Origin: Candidatus Aminicenantota bacterium
GTDB taxonomy: Bacteria > Acidobacteriota > Aminicenantia > Aminicenantales > Aminicenantaceae
Reading direction: 5' to 3'
Length of the DNA: 9,579 bases
NCBI GenBank assembly: GCA_030633795.1
Contig: DAOWCB010000033.1
Coordinates: 1-9,579 of the forward strand
Made by a program: the position numbers and the translations under genes. This document shows, in pieces, positions 1 through 5,832 of the stretch (its first letter is position 1; each line of letters opens with the position of its first letter). The notes below the pieces were generated by a model that worked only from the letters and a program-made list of their open reading frames with translations, had not been told where the DNA came from and made no database searches.

Positions 1-61
1 AAAGAGTGGGAATATCAAGAAGGCTGTCTTGGGCCAAGAAGTCGGAACAAAAATTCAATAA
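1..61 (+). CDS. pyrH: UMP kinase, C-terminal end (partial)
   Basis: The window opens inside a coding frame (codons from base 2) that ends at TAA 59-61. The 19 visible residues read KSGNIKKAVLGQEVGTKIQ. The pattern G-N-I-(K/R)-(K/R)-A-V-x-G-x-x-x-G-T is typical of the extreme C-terminus of bacterial UMP kinase, which phosphorylates UMP to UDP in pyrimidine nucleotide synthesis. The call is supported by the next gene being frr, since pyrH-frr is one of the most conserved bacterial gene pairs. The 44-bp gap and lack of an obvious promoter suggest the two are co-transcribed. Only about 8% of the protein is visible, so the assignment leans on this tail and on synteny. Confidence 0.8.
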   Translation, partial: KSGNIKKAVLGQEVGTKIQ

Positions 62-105
62 AGTCCTGAATAATCCAGGTGAATTAATATCGAAGGGGAA
101 GAGGA

Positions 106-663
106 ATGGTAAGGGAAACACTGAGAGAGATCGAAAAAAAGATGAAAATATCGGCTGAGCATTTTCGTAAAGAATTGAGTAAAATAAGGACCGGCCGGGC
201 AAATCTCAGCCTTTTTGAGGACATTAAGGTCGATTATTATGGGACTCAAACCCCGATAAATCAGGTTGCCACACTGGGTGTGCCAGACCCTACTCTTATC
301 ACAATCCAACCCTATGACCCATCTTTTTTGGATAATATCGAAAAAGCTATCCAGAGTGCCGAACTGGGACTTAATCCGATAAATGACGGAAAACAATTGA
401 AGGTTCCGATTCCTCCTCTCGATGAGGAAAGACGAAAGGATCTTGCCAGGCACATCCGCGGCTTGCAGGAAGAAGAAAAAACAGCCATTCGCATCATGAG
501 ACGAGAAGCAAAAGAAGAGATTGAGTTTTTGGAGAAAGAAAAAGAAATAACCGAGGATGATAAATTCTGGGGCTATGACAAACTCCAAGAGATTACCAAT
601 CAATACATAGAAAAAATTGAAGAACTGGCCGATGCCAAAGAAAAAGAAATTTTAGAACTCTAA
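106..663 (+). CDS. frr: Ribosome recycling factor
   Basis: This 185-residue cytoplasmic protein, the normal length for the family, works with EF-G to split the post-termination ribosome and release mRNA and tRNA. Family landmarks are visible: the invariant RTGRA at residues 28-32 in the first long helix, the domain II beta region (about 40-100) with a TPINQVA segment, the PPLDEERRKDL stretch around 103-113, and IRIMRREAKEE near 128-138, followed by a charged C-terminal coiled-coil helix. The start ATG at 106 is chosen because AAGGGG at 93-98 lies 7 nt upstream and the N-terminus then matches the family. It sits 44 bp after pyrH and was probably made on the same transcript. Its stop lies only 10 bp from the convergent stop of the next gene, leaving no room for a terminator, so transcripts from the two sides probably overlap. 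Confidence 0.97.
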   Translation: MVRETLREIEKKMKISAEHFRKELSKIRTGRANLSLFEDIKVDYYGTQTPINQVATLGVPDPTLITIQPYDPSFLDNIEKAIQSAELGLNPINDGKQLKVPIPPLDEERRKDLARHIRGLQEEEKTAIRIMRREAKEEIEFLEKEKEITEDDKFWGYDKLQEITNQYIEKIEELADAKEKEILEL

Positions 664-673
664 GACAATAGAA

Positions 674-1585
674 TCATTTCCGTTTGAACCAATTCTCTGC
701 CGATCCAAACTTCGTGCGGATCACGACTCCCCATCCGATGATGCTCAAGACAAATGAGAACAGAGAGCCGATGACGGGAATGAAGCCGAGCAATCCGAAG
801 AGGAGAAGTCCAAGAATCACTGCAAGGAGCCCTGAGGCTTGCTTGCCTCCAAAAGCCTTGAATATCCAGTCTCCCAGGAAATAAAAAATGACCACCCGGC
901 CAAAAATCTTGATGACGATTCCGATGGCAGCGAGAGCCAACAGTATCGGGATTCCTATCAGGATGAAACAAAGAAAAACGGAAAAAATGATCAATCCTGT
1001 AAAGATGATGATGCTCAAAATTCCAGTTCCGAAGATCGGCCAAAAGGATGTTCGAATTTGATTAGACGCAAAAGATATCTGTTTGGGGAAAATGGTCACG
1101 AGAATGATTGCCAGGATAAACCAAATGACTAGGGTGATTAGCCTAAATATGATCAATAACGGAAGTACGGAGAATCCGAACACTCCGGCAAAACCTTCCT
1201 TAAAAAATTTAGAGACTTCATCCGACGTGCTAAAATAGACGGTATCTCCTTTTATGATAGCTCCGGGATCTTTGTCGAGTGTTCCTCCCAGAGATAGAAC
1301 ATCGCCTTGGATTCTTGCTGTGGATTTCAGTATGATATCCGATCCAAAGCCTACGACCGTTTTTTCGACTTCTCCTTCGATGATGATCGTGCCGCCGAAG
1401 TTGATCACACTATCCGTCACTGTTCCTTCTATCCGGATTTCTCCGCCAAAGGAAATGATGTTGTCCTGAATCTCGCCTTCCTCCACGACGATATCTTTTT
1501 TAAAGACAAATCCTTGGCCTTGAAGAGGAATAAGACCGAAAAATAGGAAGAGGATTGCCAAACAAAAGATTTTTTTATTCATCAT
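674..1585 (-). CDS. Exported beta-solenoid (bactofilin-like) polytopic membrane protein
   Basis: 303 residues. A hydrophobic signal sequence (about 4-24) precedes a soluble stretch (about 28-120) of short repeats in which FGG/LGG and IEG/IQG turns recur: FGGEIRIEG, FGGTIIIEG, FGSDIIL, LSLGGTL. This spacing of Gly and hydrophobic strands is that of a right-handed beta-solenoid of the bactofilin / polymer-forming type. The C-terminal half (about 135-290) is strongly hydrophobic with four or more membrane segments. The topology would put the solenoid outside the inner membrane, unlike cytoplasmic bactofilins. It is last in the lolA/sigma/anti-sigma operon; its ATG overlaps the anti-sigma stop (ATGA), with GGAG 5 nt upstream of the first ATG. 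A second ATG follows immediately, so the start may be one codon later. A structural or sensing role in the envelope-stress module is inference. Exact function is unknown. Confidence 0.72.
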   Translation of the reverse strand: MMNKKIFCLAILFLFFGLIPLQGQGFVFKKDIVVEEGEIQDNIISFGGEIRIEGTVTDSVINFGGTIIIEGEVEKTVVGFGSDIILKSTARIQGDVLSLGGTLDKDPGAIIKGDTVYFSTSDEVSKFFKEGFAGVFGFSVLPLLIIFRLITLVIWFILAIILVTIFPKQISFASNQIRTSFWPIFGTGILSIIIFTGLIIFSVFLCFILIGIPILLALAAIGIVIKIFGRVVIFYFLGDWIFKAFGGKQASGLLAVILGLLLFGLLGFIPVIGSLFSFVLSIIGWGVVIRTKFGSAENWFKRK

Positions 1586-2160
1586 GCTTTTTCTCCAGCT
1601 AATAATTTTCTCTTAGCTCCAAATAGCAACAGGGCAGTGAAGATTGCAGAGAGTGCGATGAGCCCGATTTGGAGTTCGGGGCTCAGGATGGTTGTGAGAC
1701 TGGCAAATCCCTTTAAAATCAACGAAACGATTTTGAGGATTACTTGGATACTAACGGATATCAATTTTGCCGTTTTGACCAGCACAACAATTATATTCTG
1801 GAAAAGGCTTAAAACCGTTCGGTTCAGATTGATAAACACATCGGCAAGGTTATGCCCGGATATCAGATAAATAACAAAAAACGCCAACACTGCCGAGGAT
1901 AATCCGATGGAAGCTGTGACGATCAAGTCACGAAGCGTAATTTTTTTTGGAAAGATGTGTGCAAGGACACGCTGGGTGAAATCTTGAGGAGTTTCCCATA
2001 TGGGAAGACTTTGAGAGGCTTCAACAAGGAGTTTTCTCTCTTCGACAGCTTTTAGACATTTTTCACATGAGGAGATATGATCTTTTATCGATCGATTTTC
2101 TTCGGAAGAGAGTTCTCCTTCTAAGAAAAGATAAACCTGATCGATACGAAGGCAGTTCAT
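1582..2160 (-). CDS. Membrane-anchored zinc-finger anti-sigma factor
   Basis: 192 residues. The N-terminus carries the anti-sigma zinc-binding motif (zf-HC2 / ZAS type): Cys3, then His28-x3-Cys32-x2-Cys35, in a helix-rich segment that in this family packs against an ECF sigma factor and blocks RNA polymerase binding. A strong transmembrane segment spans about 79-101. A hydrophobic or amphipathic stretch with interspersed Lys covers 110-158, and a last membrane helix lies at about 165-182. The gene directly follows the sigma gene with a 4-bp ATGA overlap, the standard arrangement for a cognate sigma/anti-sigma pair, and overlaps the next gene by 4 bp as well. The membrane part suggests envelope signals control release of the sigma factor, by proteolysis or conformational change. 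No separate periplasmic sensor domain is evident, so sensing may occur in the bilayer or through the beta-solenoid partner; that is inference. Confidence 0.88.
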   Translation of the reverse strand: MNCLRIDQVYLFLEGELSSEENRSIKDHISSCEKCLKAVEERKLLVEASQSLPIWETPQDFTQRVLAHIFPKKITLRDLIVTASIGLSSAVLAFFVIYLISGHNLADVFINLNRTVLSLFQNIIVVLVKTAKLISVSIQVILKIVSLILKGFASLTTILSPELQIGLIALSAIFTALLLFGAKRKLLAGEKA

Positions 2161-2798
2161 TTCTGTTCCTCCAGAAACTGACGAACGAGTTCTTTGGATT
2201 GAAAAACCCTGTTTTTTACTGTTCCTACGGGGATTTCTTTTATTTCGGCAATTTCATCGTAACTGAATTCGTTGATATGTCGCCACACGAACAACTCTCT
2301 GAGGTGGGGGGGGAGTTTGTCCAGGGCTTTCTCGATCTTGCCTCTCAACTCAATCAACTCGAATTGGGCACAAATCGATGGCTCATCTGAAGGGATTTCA
2401 AAAGGGGGTCTGTCATCTTCTCGTTTCCCTGTTTGATCGATCGAAAAGGCATCGATCTTTTTTTTTCGCCAGAAATCTATGATGTAATTTGAGGCAATTT
2501 TAAACAACCACGTTCTGAATTTAAACTGGGGCTGGTAGGTGGAGAGTGAAGTGTAGGTTTTGATAAAAACCTCCTGTGTGAAATCGAGCGCAAGCTCTCG
2601 GTTTCCGACCATGCGCCCGATGTAATTCAAAAGAGGTTGTTGGTGTTTGTTCAAAATCATCTCAAATGCCTTTTTATCACCCTGGAGCGTCCGTTTGACT
2701 AGTTCTCGGTCTTCTTCCGTGGAGAACTTCGAGCCCTCAGATTTAAATACGGATTTGTGCAAAAAAGGTTTTTTAGTAGCGTTCGATGATTTCGACAT
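2157..2798 (-). CDS. RNA polymerase ECF-type sigma factor
   Basis: 213 residues. Region 2 lies at about 45-113: AFEMILNKHQQPLLNYI, then the DFTQEVFIKTY core-binding/-10 segment and FRTWLFKIASNYIIDFWRKKK. A linker of about 40 residues follows, then region 4 (about 154-206): IEKALDKLPPHLRELFVWRH and the helix-turn-helix YDEIAEIKEIPVGTVKNRV that reads the -35 element. Regions 1 and 3 are absent, as expected for group 4 (ECF) sigma factors. The N-terminal extension of about 28 residues is polar and longer than usual. ATG 2798 has no clear Shine-Dalgarno but lies 26 bp inside the lolA end, so translation may be coupled. The next gene is a zinc-finger anti-sigma factor. Two homopolymer runs (C8 encoding part of LPPH 162-165, and A9 encoding Lys112-114) are possible slippage sites. 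The regulon cannot be read from the window. Confidence 0.95.
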   Translation of the reverse strand: MSKSSNATKKPFLHKSVFKSEGSKFSTEEDRELVKRTLQGDKKAFEMILNKHQQPLLNYIGRMVGNRELALDFTQEVFIKTYTSLSTYQPQFKFRTWLFKIASNYIIDFWRKKKIDAFSIDQTGKREDDRPPFEIPSDEPSICAQFELIELRGKIEKALDKLPPHLRELFVWRHINEFSYDEIAEIKEIPVGTVKNRVFQSKELVRQFLEEQK

Positions 2799-3405
2799 CG
2801 GTTGGAAGCTTTAATTCAAAGATATTTTTGGGAAGAGAAGCATTGACTTTGATACGGCTAAATTGAAATTCTGTTTTGTTGCCCTCCCAGTCCATAAAGA
2901 TGATTTTATGGATCAGCCATTTTTTTTTATCCAGTTCCAGAAGAAGGTAGGATCCATTATCCTCTTGTTTGGGGGTCAGTTTTATCTGGGCATTTTGAGG
3001 ATTATCAGTGGGAAAAGGGCTGAACGAGGTGGAATAAAAGTCCAAAAGATTCTTCTGACCAGTGAGGAGATGCAGAATTTCCGATTCATGTCCTTCATTG
3101 GAGATAAAACCACGCATGAGTTGATTGTCTTCGGCAAAATACCACTGATACTTGTCGCCTTCGAAGAGATAAATGTTATGTTCAGGATCTGTGTATTCCC
3201 ATCGCATCGAGTCAGGTTTTTGAAAGTAGAGCTTGCCTTTTTCCTTCAATGGGGTGGAAACAACTGCCGAATAAAAGTTGTGTTCGAATCTTGCCTCAAA
3301 AGTTTGGGTGGAATAAAGAGTCTTTTCCAATTGTGATGCCACATCCTCTGCTGTTTGGGCAAAAGAGAAGAGAGAGAGGAGCAAAATCAAACATATGCGC
3401 TTCAT
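2773..3405 (-). CDS. lolA: Outer-membrane lipoprotein carrier protein LolA family
   Basis: 210 residues with a clear signal peptide (MKRICLILLLSLFSFA, probable cleavage before Gln17), so the product is periplasmic. LolA carries lipoproteins from the inner-membrane LolCDE complex to the outer membrane in a hydrophobic half-barrel. Family hallmarks seen: TFEARFEHNF (35-44) leading into beta strands, KGKLYFQKPDSMRWEY (57-71) and NIYLFEGDKYQWYF (77-90), a typical pattern of aromatic strands, then the LTGQKNL region near 114-120. The ATG at 3405 is preferred over an in-frame start 18 codons upstream because it gives a standard signal peptide and sits 9 nt after a TATAAT box. It heads the operon with the ECF sigma, anti-sigma and beta-solenoid genes and overlaps the sigma gene by 26 bp. 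Such overlap suggests lipoprotein transport and the stress regulator are expressed together. A LolA-like paralogue with another ligand remains possible. Confidence 0.87.
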   Translation of the reverse strand: MKRICLILLLSLFSFAQTAEDVASQLEKTLYSTQTFEARFEHNFYSAVVSTPLKEKGKLYFQKPDSMRWEYTDPEHNIYLFEGDKYQWYFAEDNQLMRGFISNEGHESEILHLLTGQKNLLDFYSTSFSPFPTDNPQNAQIKLTPKQEDNGSYLLLELDKKKWLIHKIIFMDWEGNKTEFQFSRIKVNASLPKNIFELKLPTDVEIIERY

Positions 3406-3414
3406 GCTACCAAA

Positions 3415-3423
3415 ATTATACCA
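3415..3423 (-). promoter_or_regulatory. Extended -10 promoter of the lolA/sigma operon
   Basis: On the minus strand TGGTATAAT reads as a consensus extended -10 (TGn plus TATAAT). It ends 9 nt before the lolA ATG, so initiation would fall about 2-3 nt from the start codon and the mRNA would be nearly leaderless. Only a weak GGTAG lies before the ATG. A TTGACT is present upstream but only 9 bp from the -10, too close for a normal sigma-70 -35. A perfect 11-bp palindrome, TTTGAGTCAAA at 3426-3436, lies just upstream and could be an operator. Transcription start is inferred, not seen. Confidence 0.5.
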
Positions 3424-3430
3424 TATTTGA

Positions 3431-3546
3431 GTCAAACCTGGGGAATAATTCAGGGACAATAATTCGGGGACAGGTACCGAATTAATCTATTATTATTAAT
3501 TCGGTACCTGTCCCCGAATTATTGTCCCCTTTTTTCAGAATTTGAC
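3431..3546. repeat. REP/MITE-like inverted-repeat element with perfect 34-bp arms
   Basis: Bases 3453-3486 and 3495-3528 are perfect reverse complements (34 of 34 checked) around the 8-nt loop CTATTATT. The arms contain GGGGAC and the palindrome GGTACC. Outside them, GTCAAA (3431-3436) and TTTGAC (3541-3546) form a further 6-bp inverted pair, which I take as the likely ends. On the left side a 14-bp unit is tandemly duplicated: AATAATTCAGGGAC (3444-3457) and AATAATTCGGGGAC (3458-3471). GGGGAC-rich hairpins of this kind are known as REP-like elements mobilised by Y1/RAYT transposases in many phyla; membership here is inference. A T6 run follows the right arm, so it could also act as a rho-independent terminator, but no gene reads into it from the left. 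It lies between two divergent promoters. Confidence 0.75.
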
Positions 3547-3570
3547 CCCGTTTCGTAAGGGTGTTATATA
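3542..3570 (+). promoter_or_regulatory. Promoter of the SSS transporter gene
   Basis: TTGACC (3542-3547), a 17-bp spacer, then TATATA (3565-3570) preceded by TG at 3562-3563, so both a good -35 and an extended -10 are present. The -10 ends 7 nt before ATG 3578, which predicts a start at or next to the ATG and a leaderless message. The -35 lies within the outer TTTGAC end of the inverted-repeat element, suggesting the element contributed part of this promoter. Confidence 0.55.
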
Positions 3571-3577
3571 TTCTCTC

Positions 3578-5002
3578 ATGGCTTTGAACTATTTTCTTTT
3601 TCTGGTAGCTTATCTTGTGATTCTCCTGGGTGTGGGAGTGGTTTTCACGAAGAGGATGAGCAGCCTCGAGGATTTTTTTCTTGCTTCGCGGGACCTTTCC
3701 GCTTCCTGGATTTTCCTCACCCTAGTCGCCTCATGGATAGGCGCCACATCGTTCCTTGTTTCTGTGGACTTGGCATACCAAGAAGGAGTGAGCTCGCTTT
3801 GGGTGATGGGTGTACCCGCGCTGCTGACGGTTCTTATTTTTTATCTTTTCCTTGCCCGTCCTATCCGGAAACTTTCCACCCTCACTCTGCCCGATCTCGT
3901 GGAATTGCGTTATGGCCGTACAGTCCGGCATTTGGCGTCTGTGTTGATCATTTGGTATATGATTCTCTTGGCATCTTCTCAAATGGTGGCTCTCGGGAAT
4001 TTTTTACAGGTTTTTCTGGATACTTCTTATTTTTCTTGTTTGGTGATCGGAATAGTTGTCGTGCTCATCTATTCTGTTCTAGGAGGATTTTTTTCTGTTG
4101 TATTTACGGACGGGATACAATTTTTCTTTTTATTCGGGGGAATTATTGGTCTTTTTTTCTTTCTATTGCGATCCTCGACATTTCAGGACGTTTCTCAAGC
4201 GGTTCAAACTTTTGGCAAGCTTGAATATTTCTCTTTTTTTGCCCATTTCAAAACGAATTCCCTGATTGCTCTTTCCTTTGTTTTGGCCTGGGTGGTTTCT
4301 CCGATCGCTTGGCAGAGAATACAGGCAGCCCGAAGTGTAAAAAGCGCACGTCAGGGCCTTGTGGCAACCTCGATCACACTCTTTCTGATATACGGAATCA
4401 TTGTCGGCATTGGGATTCTTTCTCTACCTTTTGTCTCTTTGGAAGAAGCAGGAGGACCAGTGCTGTCGGCGATCATCGCGACTAAAACAGGAAAAATCCT
4501 GGGAGGTATCCTGTTTGTAGCCGTGGTGGCAGCCATCATGTCTACGATGGATACGGGTGTGAATGCGGGGGCCATGTCGATGACCCATGATGTCTATTTC
4601 CAGCTTTTTCCTCGAAAAAGAGATGGACATGTTTTGTTGGTAAGCCGGATTTCGACATTTATTGTTGCGGCGCTGGCTTTCCTGGTGGCTACTCAGTTTC
4701 AAAGCATTCTAAAAACTCTGGGCTTAGCCTCAGAGATTATGGCAGTGGGATTTTTTATTCCCGGTGTTTCCATGGTTTTCCTGAAGAAAAAATGGCCATC
4801 TGCTGGATTTTTAAGCCTTGTCCTGGGCAGCGGATTTGCCCTTATCGGTTTTTTCTGTGAGATAGGGATTCTCGCATTGCGTTGGCCGGCATGGCCTTTT
4901 TCCGTGCCTTATGGGATAGCCCTAAGCTTAGTTGGATTTCTCCTTGGCATGCTCATCGACAAATCCTTCCGTGCCAAATCAAGAGTTTTCCTCATTTTCT
5001 AG
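3578..5002 (+). CDS. Sodium:solute symporter (SSS/SSF family)
   Basis: 474 residues from ATG 3578. It is an inner-membrane carrier of the SSS family (LeuT fold), expected to couple solute uptake to the sodium gradient. About 12-13 hydrophobic segments are visible. Family marks: the LEDFFLASRDLSASWIFLTL region after TM1 (31-49), VLGGFFSVVFTDGIQFF (167-183), QRIQAARSVKSARQG (246-260), and AAIMSTMDTGVNAGA (318-332), where the Ser-Thr pair matches the usual sodium-site position in TM8. An alternative TTG start at 3542 would add 12 residues, but that codon falls in the promoter, so the ATG is preferred. No Shine-Dalgarno is near it. The substrate cannot be told: panthothenate-, proline- and sugar-type members look alike at this level. 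Gene order gives no pathway hint; the next gene is an acyltransferase 61 bp away with a separate promoter candidate. Confidence 0.9.
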   Translation: MALNYFLFLVAYLVILLGVGVVFTKRMSSLEDFFLASRDLSASWIFLTLVASWIGATSFLVSVDLAYQEGVSSLWVMGVPALLTVLIFYLFLARPIRKLSTLTLPDLVELRYGRTVRHLASVLIIWYMILLASSQMVALGNFLQVFLDTSYFSCLVIGIVVVLIYSVLGGFFSVVFTDGIQFFFLFGGIIGLFFFLLRSSTFQDVSQAVQTFGKLEYFSFFAHFKTNSLIALSFVLAWVVSPIAWQRIQAARSVKSARQGLVATSITLFLIYGIIVGIGILSLPFVSLEEAGGPVLSAIIATKTGKILGGILFVAVVAAIMSTMDTGVNAGAMSMTHDVYFQLFPRKRDGHVLLVSRISTFIVAALAFLVATQFQSILKTLGLASEIMAVGFFIPGVSMVFLKKKWPSAGFLSLVLGSGFALIGFFCEIGILALRWPAWPFSVPYGIALSLVGFLLGMLIDKSFRAKSRVFLIF

Positions 5003-5026
5003 GCTTCTCTAATTCTTGACTGCCTT

Positions 5027-5055
5027 TTGTGTTTTTGGAGAATTTTGTATATTAT
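5027..5055 (+). promoter_or_regulatory. Candidate promoter of the acyltransferase gene
   Basis: TTGTGT (5027-5032), a 17-bp spacer and TATTAT (5050-5055) lie in the 61-bp gap after the symporter gene; an overlapping TATATT at 5048-5053 is an alternative -10. The distance to ATG 5064 is 8 nt, again predicting almost no 5' leader, and no Shine-Dalgarno precedes the ATG. A TTGACT at 5016-5021 is too far upstream to pair with either -10. Confidence 0.38.
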
Positions 5056-5063
5056 TGTGACCG

Positions 5064-5717
5064 ATGTCTGCACTTCGTAAGATCCGGCACAACCTGACTG
5101 GAATCTTTGGAAAATGGATTTTATGGTTGTGGGCTAAGTCTGCCTGGACGACTGTTTTGGGAGAAGAGCAGTACAAAGAACTGAGAAACCAGAAGAAACC
5201 TGTGATCATTCTTATTTGGCATGGCAGGATCTTTTTTGCCCCGTATTTTTTCCGCCGGAGGGGGATCATGCCTTTAGTTAGTCCAAGTGAAGATGGCGAA
5301 ATCATCGCTCAGATTATTGCCAGATGGGGATATAAAGCGCTGCGGGGTTCCAGTTCGCATAGCATCATAAAAGCGTGGAATGAAATGAAGAGAGAACTAG
5401 AGAAGGGAGGAGAGTTGATCATTGTTCCGGATGGTCCTCGGGGGCCCGGCAGAGAATTGAAACCTGGAGCAATGAAGTTAGCCAAAGAAACAGGCGCCTA
5501 TCTTGTGCCATTTACGTTTTCGAGTTCCAAAAGAAAAAACTTGAAATCCTGGGACAAGCTTTTGATACCGAGACCGTTCACAAGATTTGTGGCTATCTAC
5601 GGAAATCCAATATCTGTTGAATCAAATTTGAACAATCAGGAGTTGGGGAAAAAGCTCCAGGAAGTGCAAGAATATATGATTGAGCTGGATCAAAAAGCTG
5701 ACAGCTTTTTTACCTGA
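5064..5717 (+). CDS. Lysophospholipid acyltransferase family protein (DUF374)
   Basis: 217 residues, the usual DUF374 length. These proteins belong to the glycerolipid/lipid A acyltransferase superfamily and are thought to add an acyl chain to a lipid A-type or lysophospholipid acceptor at the cytoplasmic face of the inner membrane. The family motifs occur in order: IWHGRIFFAPYF (51-62, with the catalytic-type His53), LVSPSEDGEIIAQI (71-84), WGYKALRGSSS (88-98) and IVPDGPRGPGRELKPGAMKLA (120-140), where the DGPRGP loop is diagnostic. A hydrophobic N-terminal helix (about 13-32) probably anchors it. No signal peptide is needed. An outer-membrane lifestyle agrees with lolA upstream. ATG 5064 is the natural start for the family and lies close to a -10 box. 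The exact acceptor and acyl donor are not predictable from sequence alone. Confidence 0.9.
   Translation: MSALRKIRHNLTGIFGKWILWLWAKSAWTTVLGEEQYKELRNQKKPVIILIWHGRIFFAPYFFRRRGIMPLVSPSEDGEIIAQIIARWGYKALRGSSSHSIIKAWNEMKRELEKGGELIIVPDGPRGPGRELKPGAMKLAKETGAYLVPFTFSSSKRKNLKSWDKLLIPRPFTRFVAIYGNPISVESNLNNQELGKKLQEVQEYMIELDQKADSFFT
5692..5711 (+). terminator. Terminator-like hairpin overlapping the acyltransferase 3' end
   Basis: AAAAAGCT (5692-5699), loop GAC, AGCTTTTT (5703-5710) with one more T. An 8-bp stem runs into a T6 run, and its A5 side makes it symmetric for both strands. Only three G-C pairs hold the stem, so it is weak for an intrinsic terminator. It lies inside the last codons, just before stop TGA 5715-5717. 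Confidence 0.35.
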
Positions 5718-5725
5718 ACTATTCA

Positions 5726-5832
5726 TAAAAAATGCCGATGCTTTTTTTACTTCAACAATATCAGGAAGTTATCCTGACATTGCTGAAAAAACTTTTCAAG
5801 AAGAATCTTTTTATATTAATCGGCATTTTTTA
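5726..5832. repeat. MITE-like 107-bp element with 14-bp inverted ends
   Basis: Bases 5726-5739 and 5819-5832 are perfect 14-bp reverse complements (TAAAAAATGCCGAT and its partner). Both ends begin and finish with TA, so the element could be read as 12-bp terminal repeats (5728-5739, 5819-5830) flanked by a TA target duplication, as for IS630/Tc1-mariner MITEs. Inside lies a second hairpin, 5751-5787: a 6-bp stem TCAGGA/TCCTGA with 5-nt loop AGTTA, continued outwards by four pairs, a mismatch and four more pairs. There is no protein-coding content. It could instead be a structured RNA or the true terminator region of the acyltransferase gene; copies elsewhere in the genome would decide. Confidence 0.45.

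Noticed and set aside
55..603. Minus-strand 182-residue open frame opposite frr
   Set aside because: It is antisense to frr, which has every hallmark of the family; the translation is low-complexity Phe-rich.
684..1546. Several plus-strand open frames opposite the beta-solenoid gene
   Set aside because: They are antisense shadows of a well-supported coding frame, rich in charged or Pro/Ser residues, without start signals.
3406..3459. In-frame upstream start adding 18 residues to LolA
   Set aside because: It would place residues before a standard signal peptide and would overlap the TATAAT box and the inverted-repeat element.
3453..3535. Hairpin plus T6 read as a rho-independent terminator
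   Set aside because: No plus-strand gene lies upstream (lolA is divergent), and the arm is much longer than usual for terminators; a repeat element explains it better.
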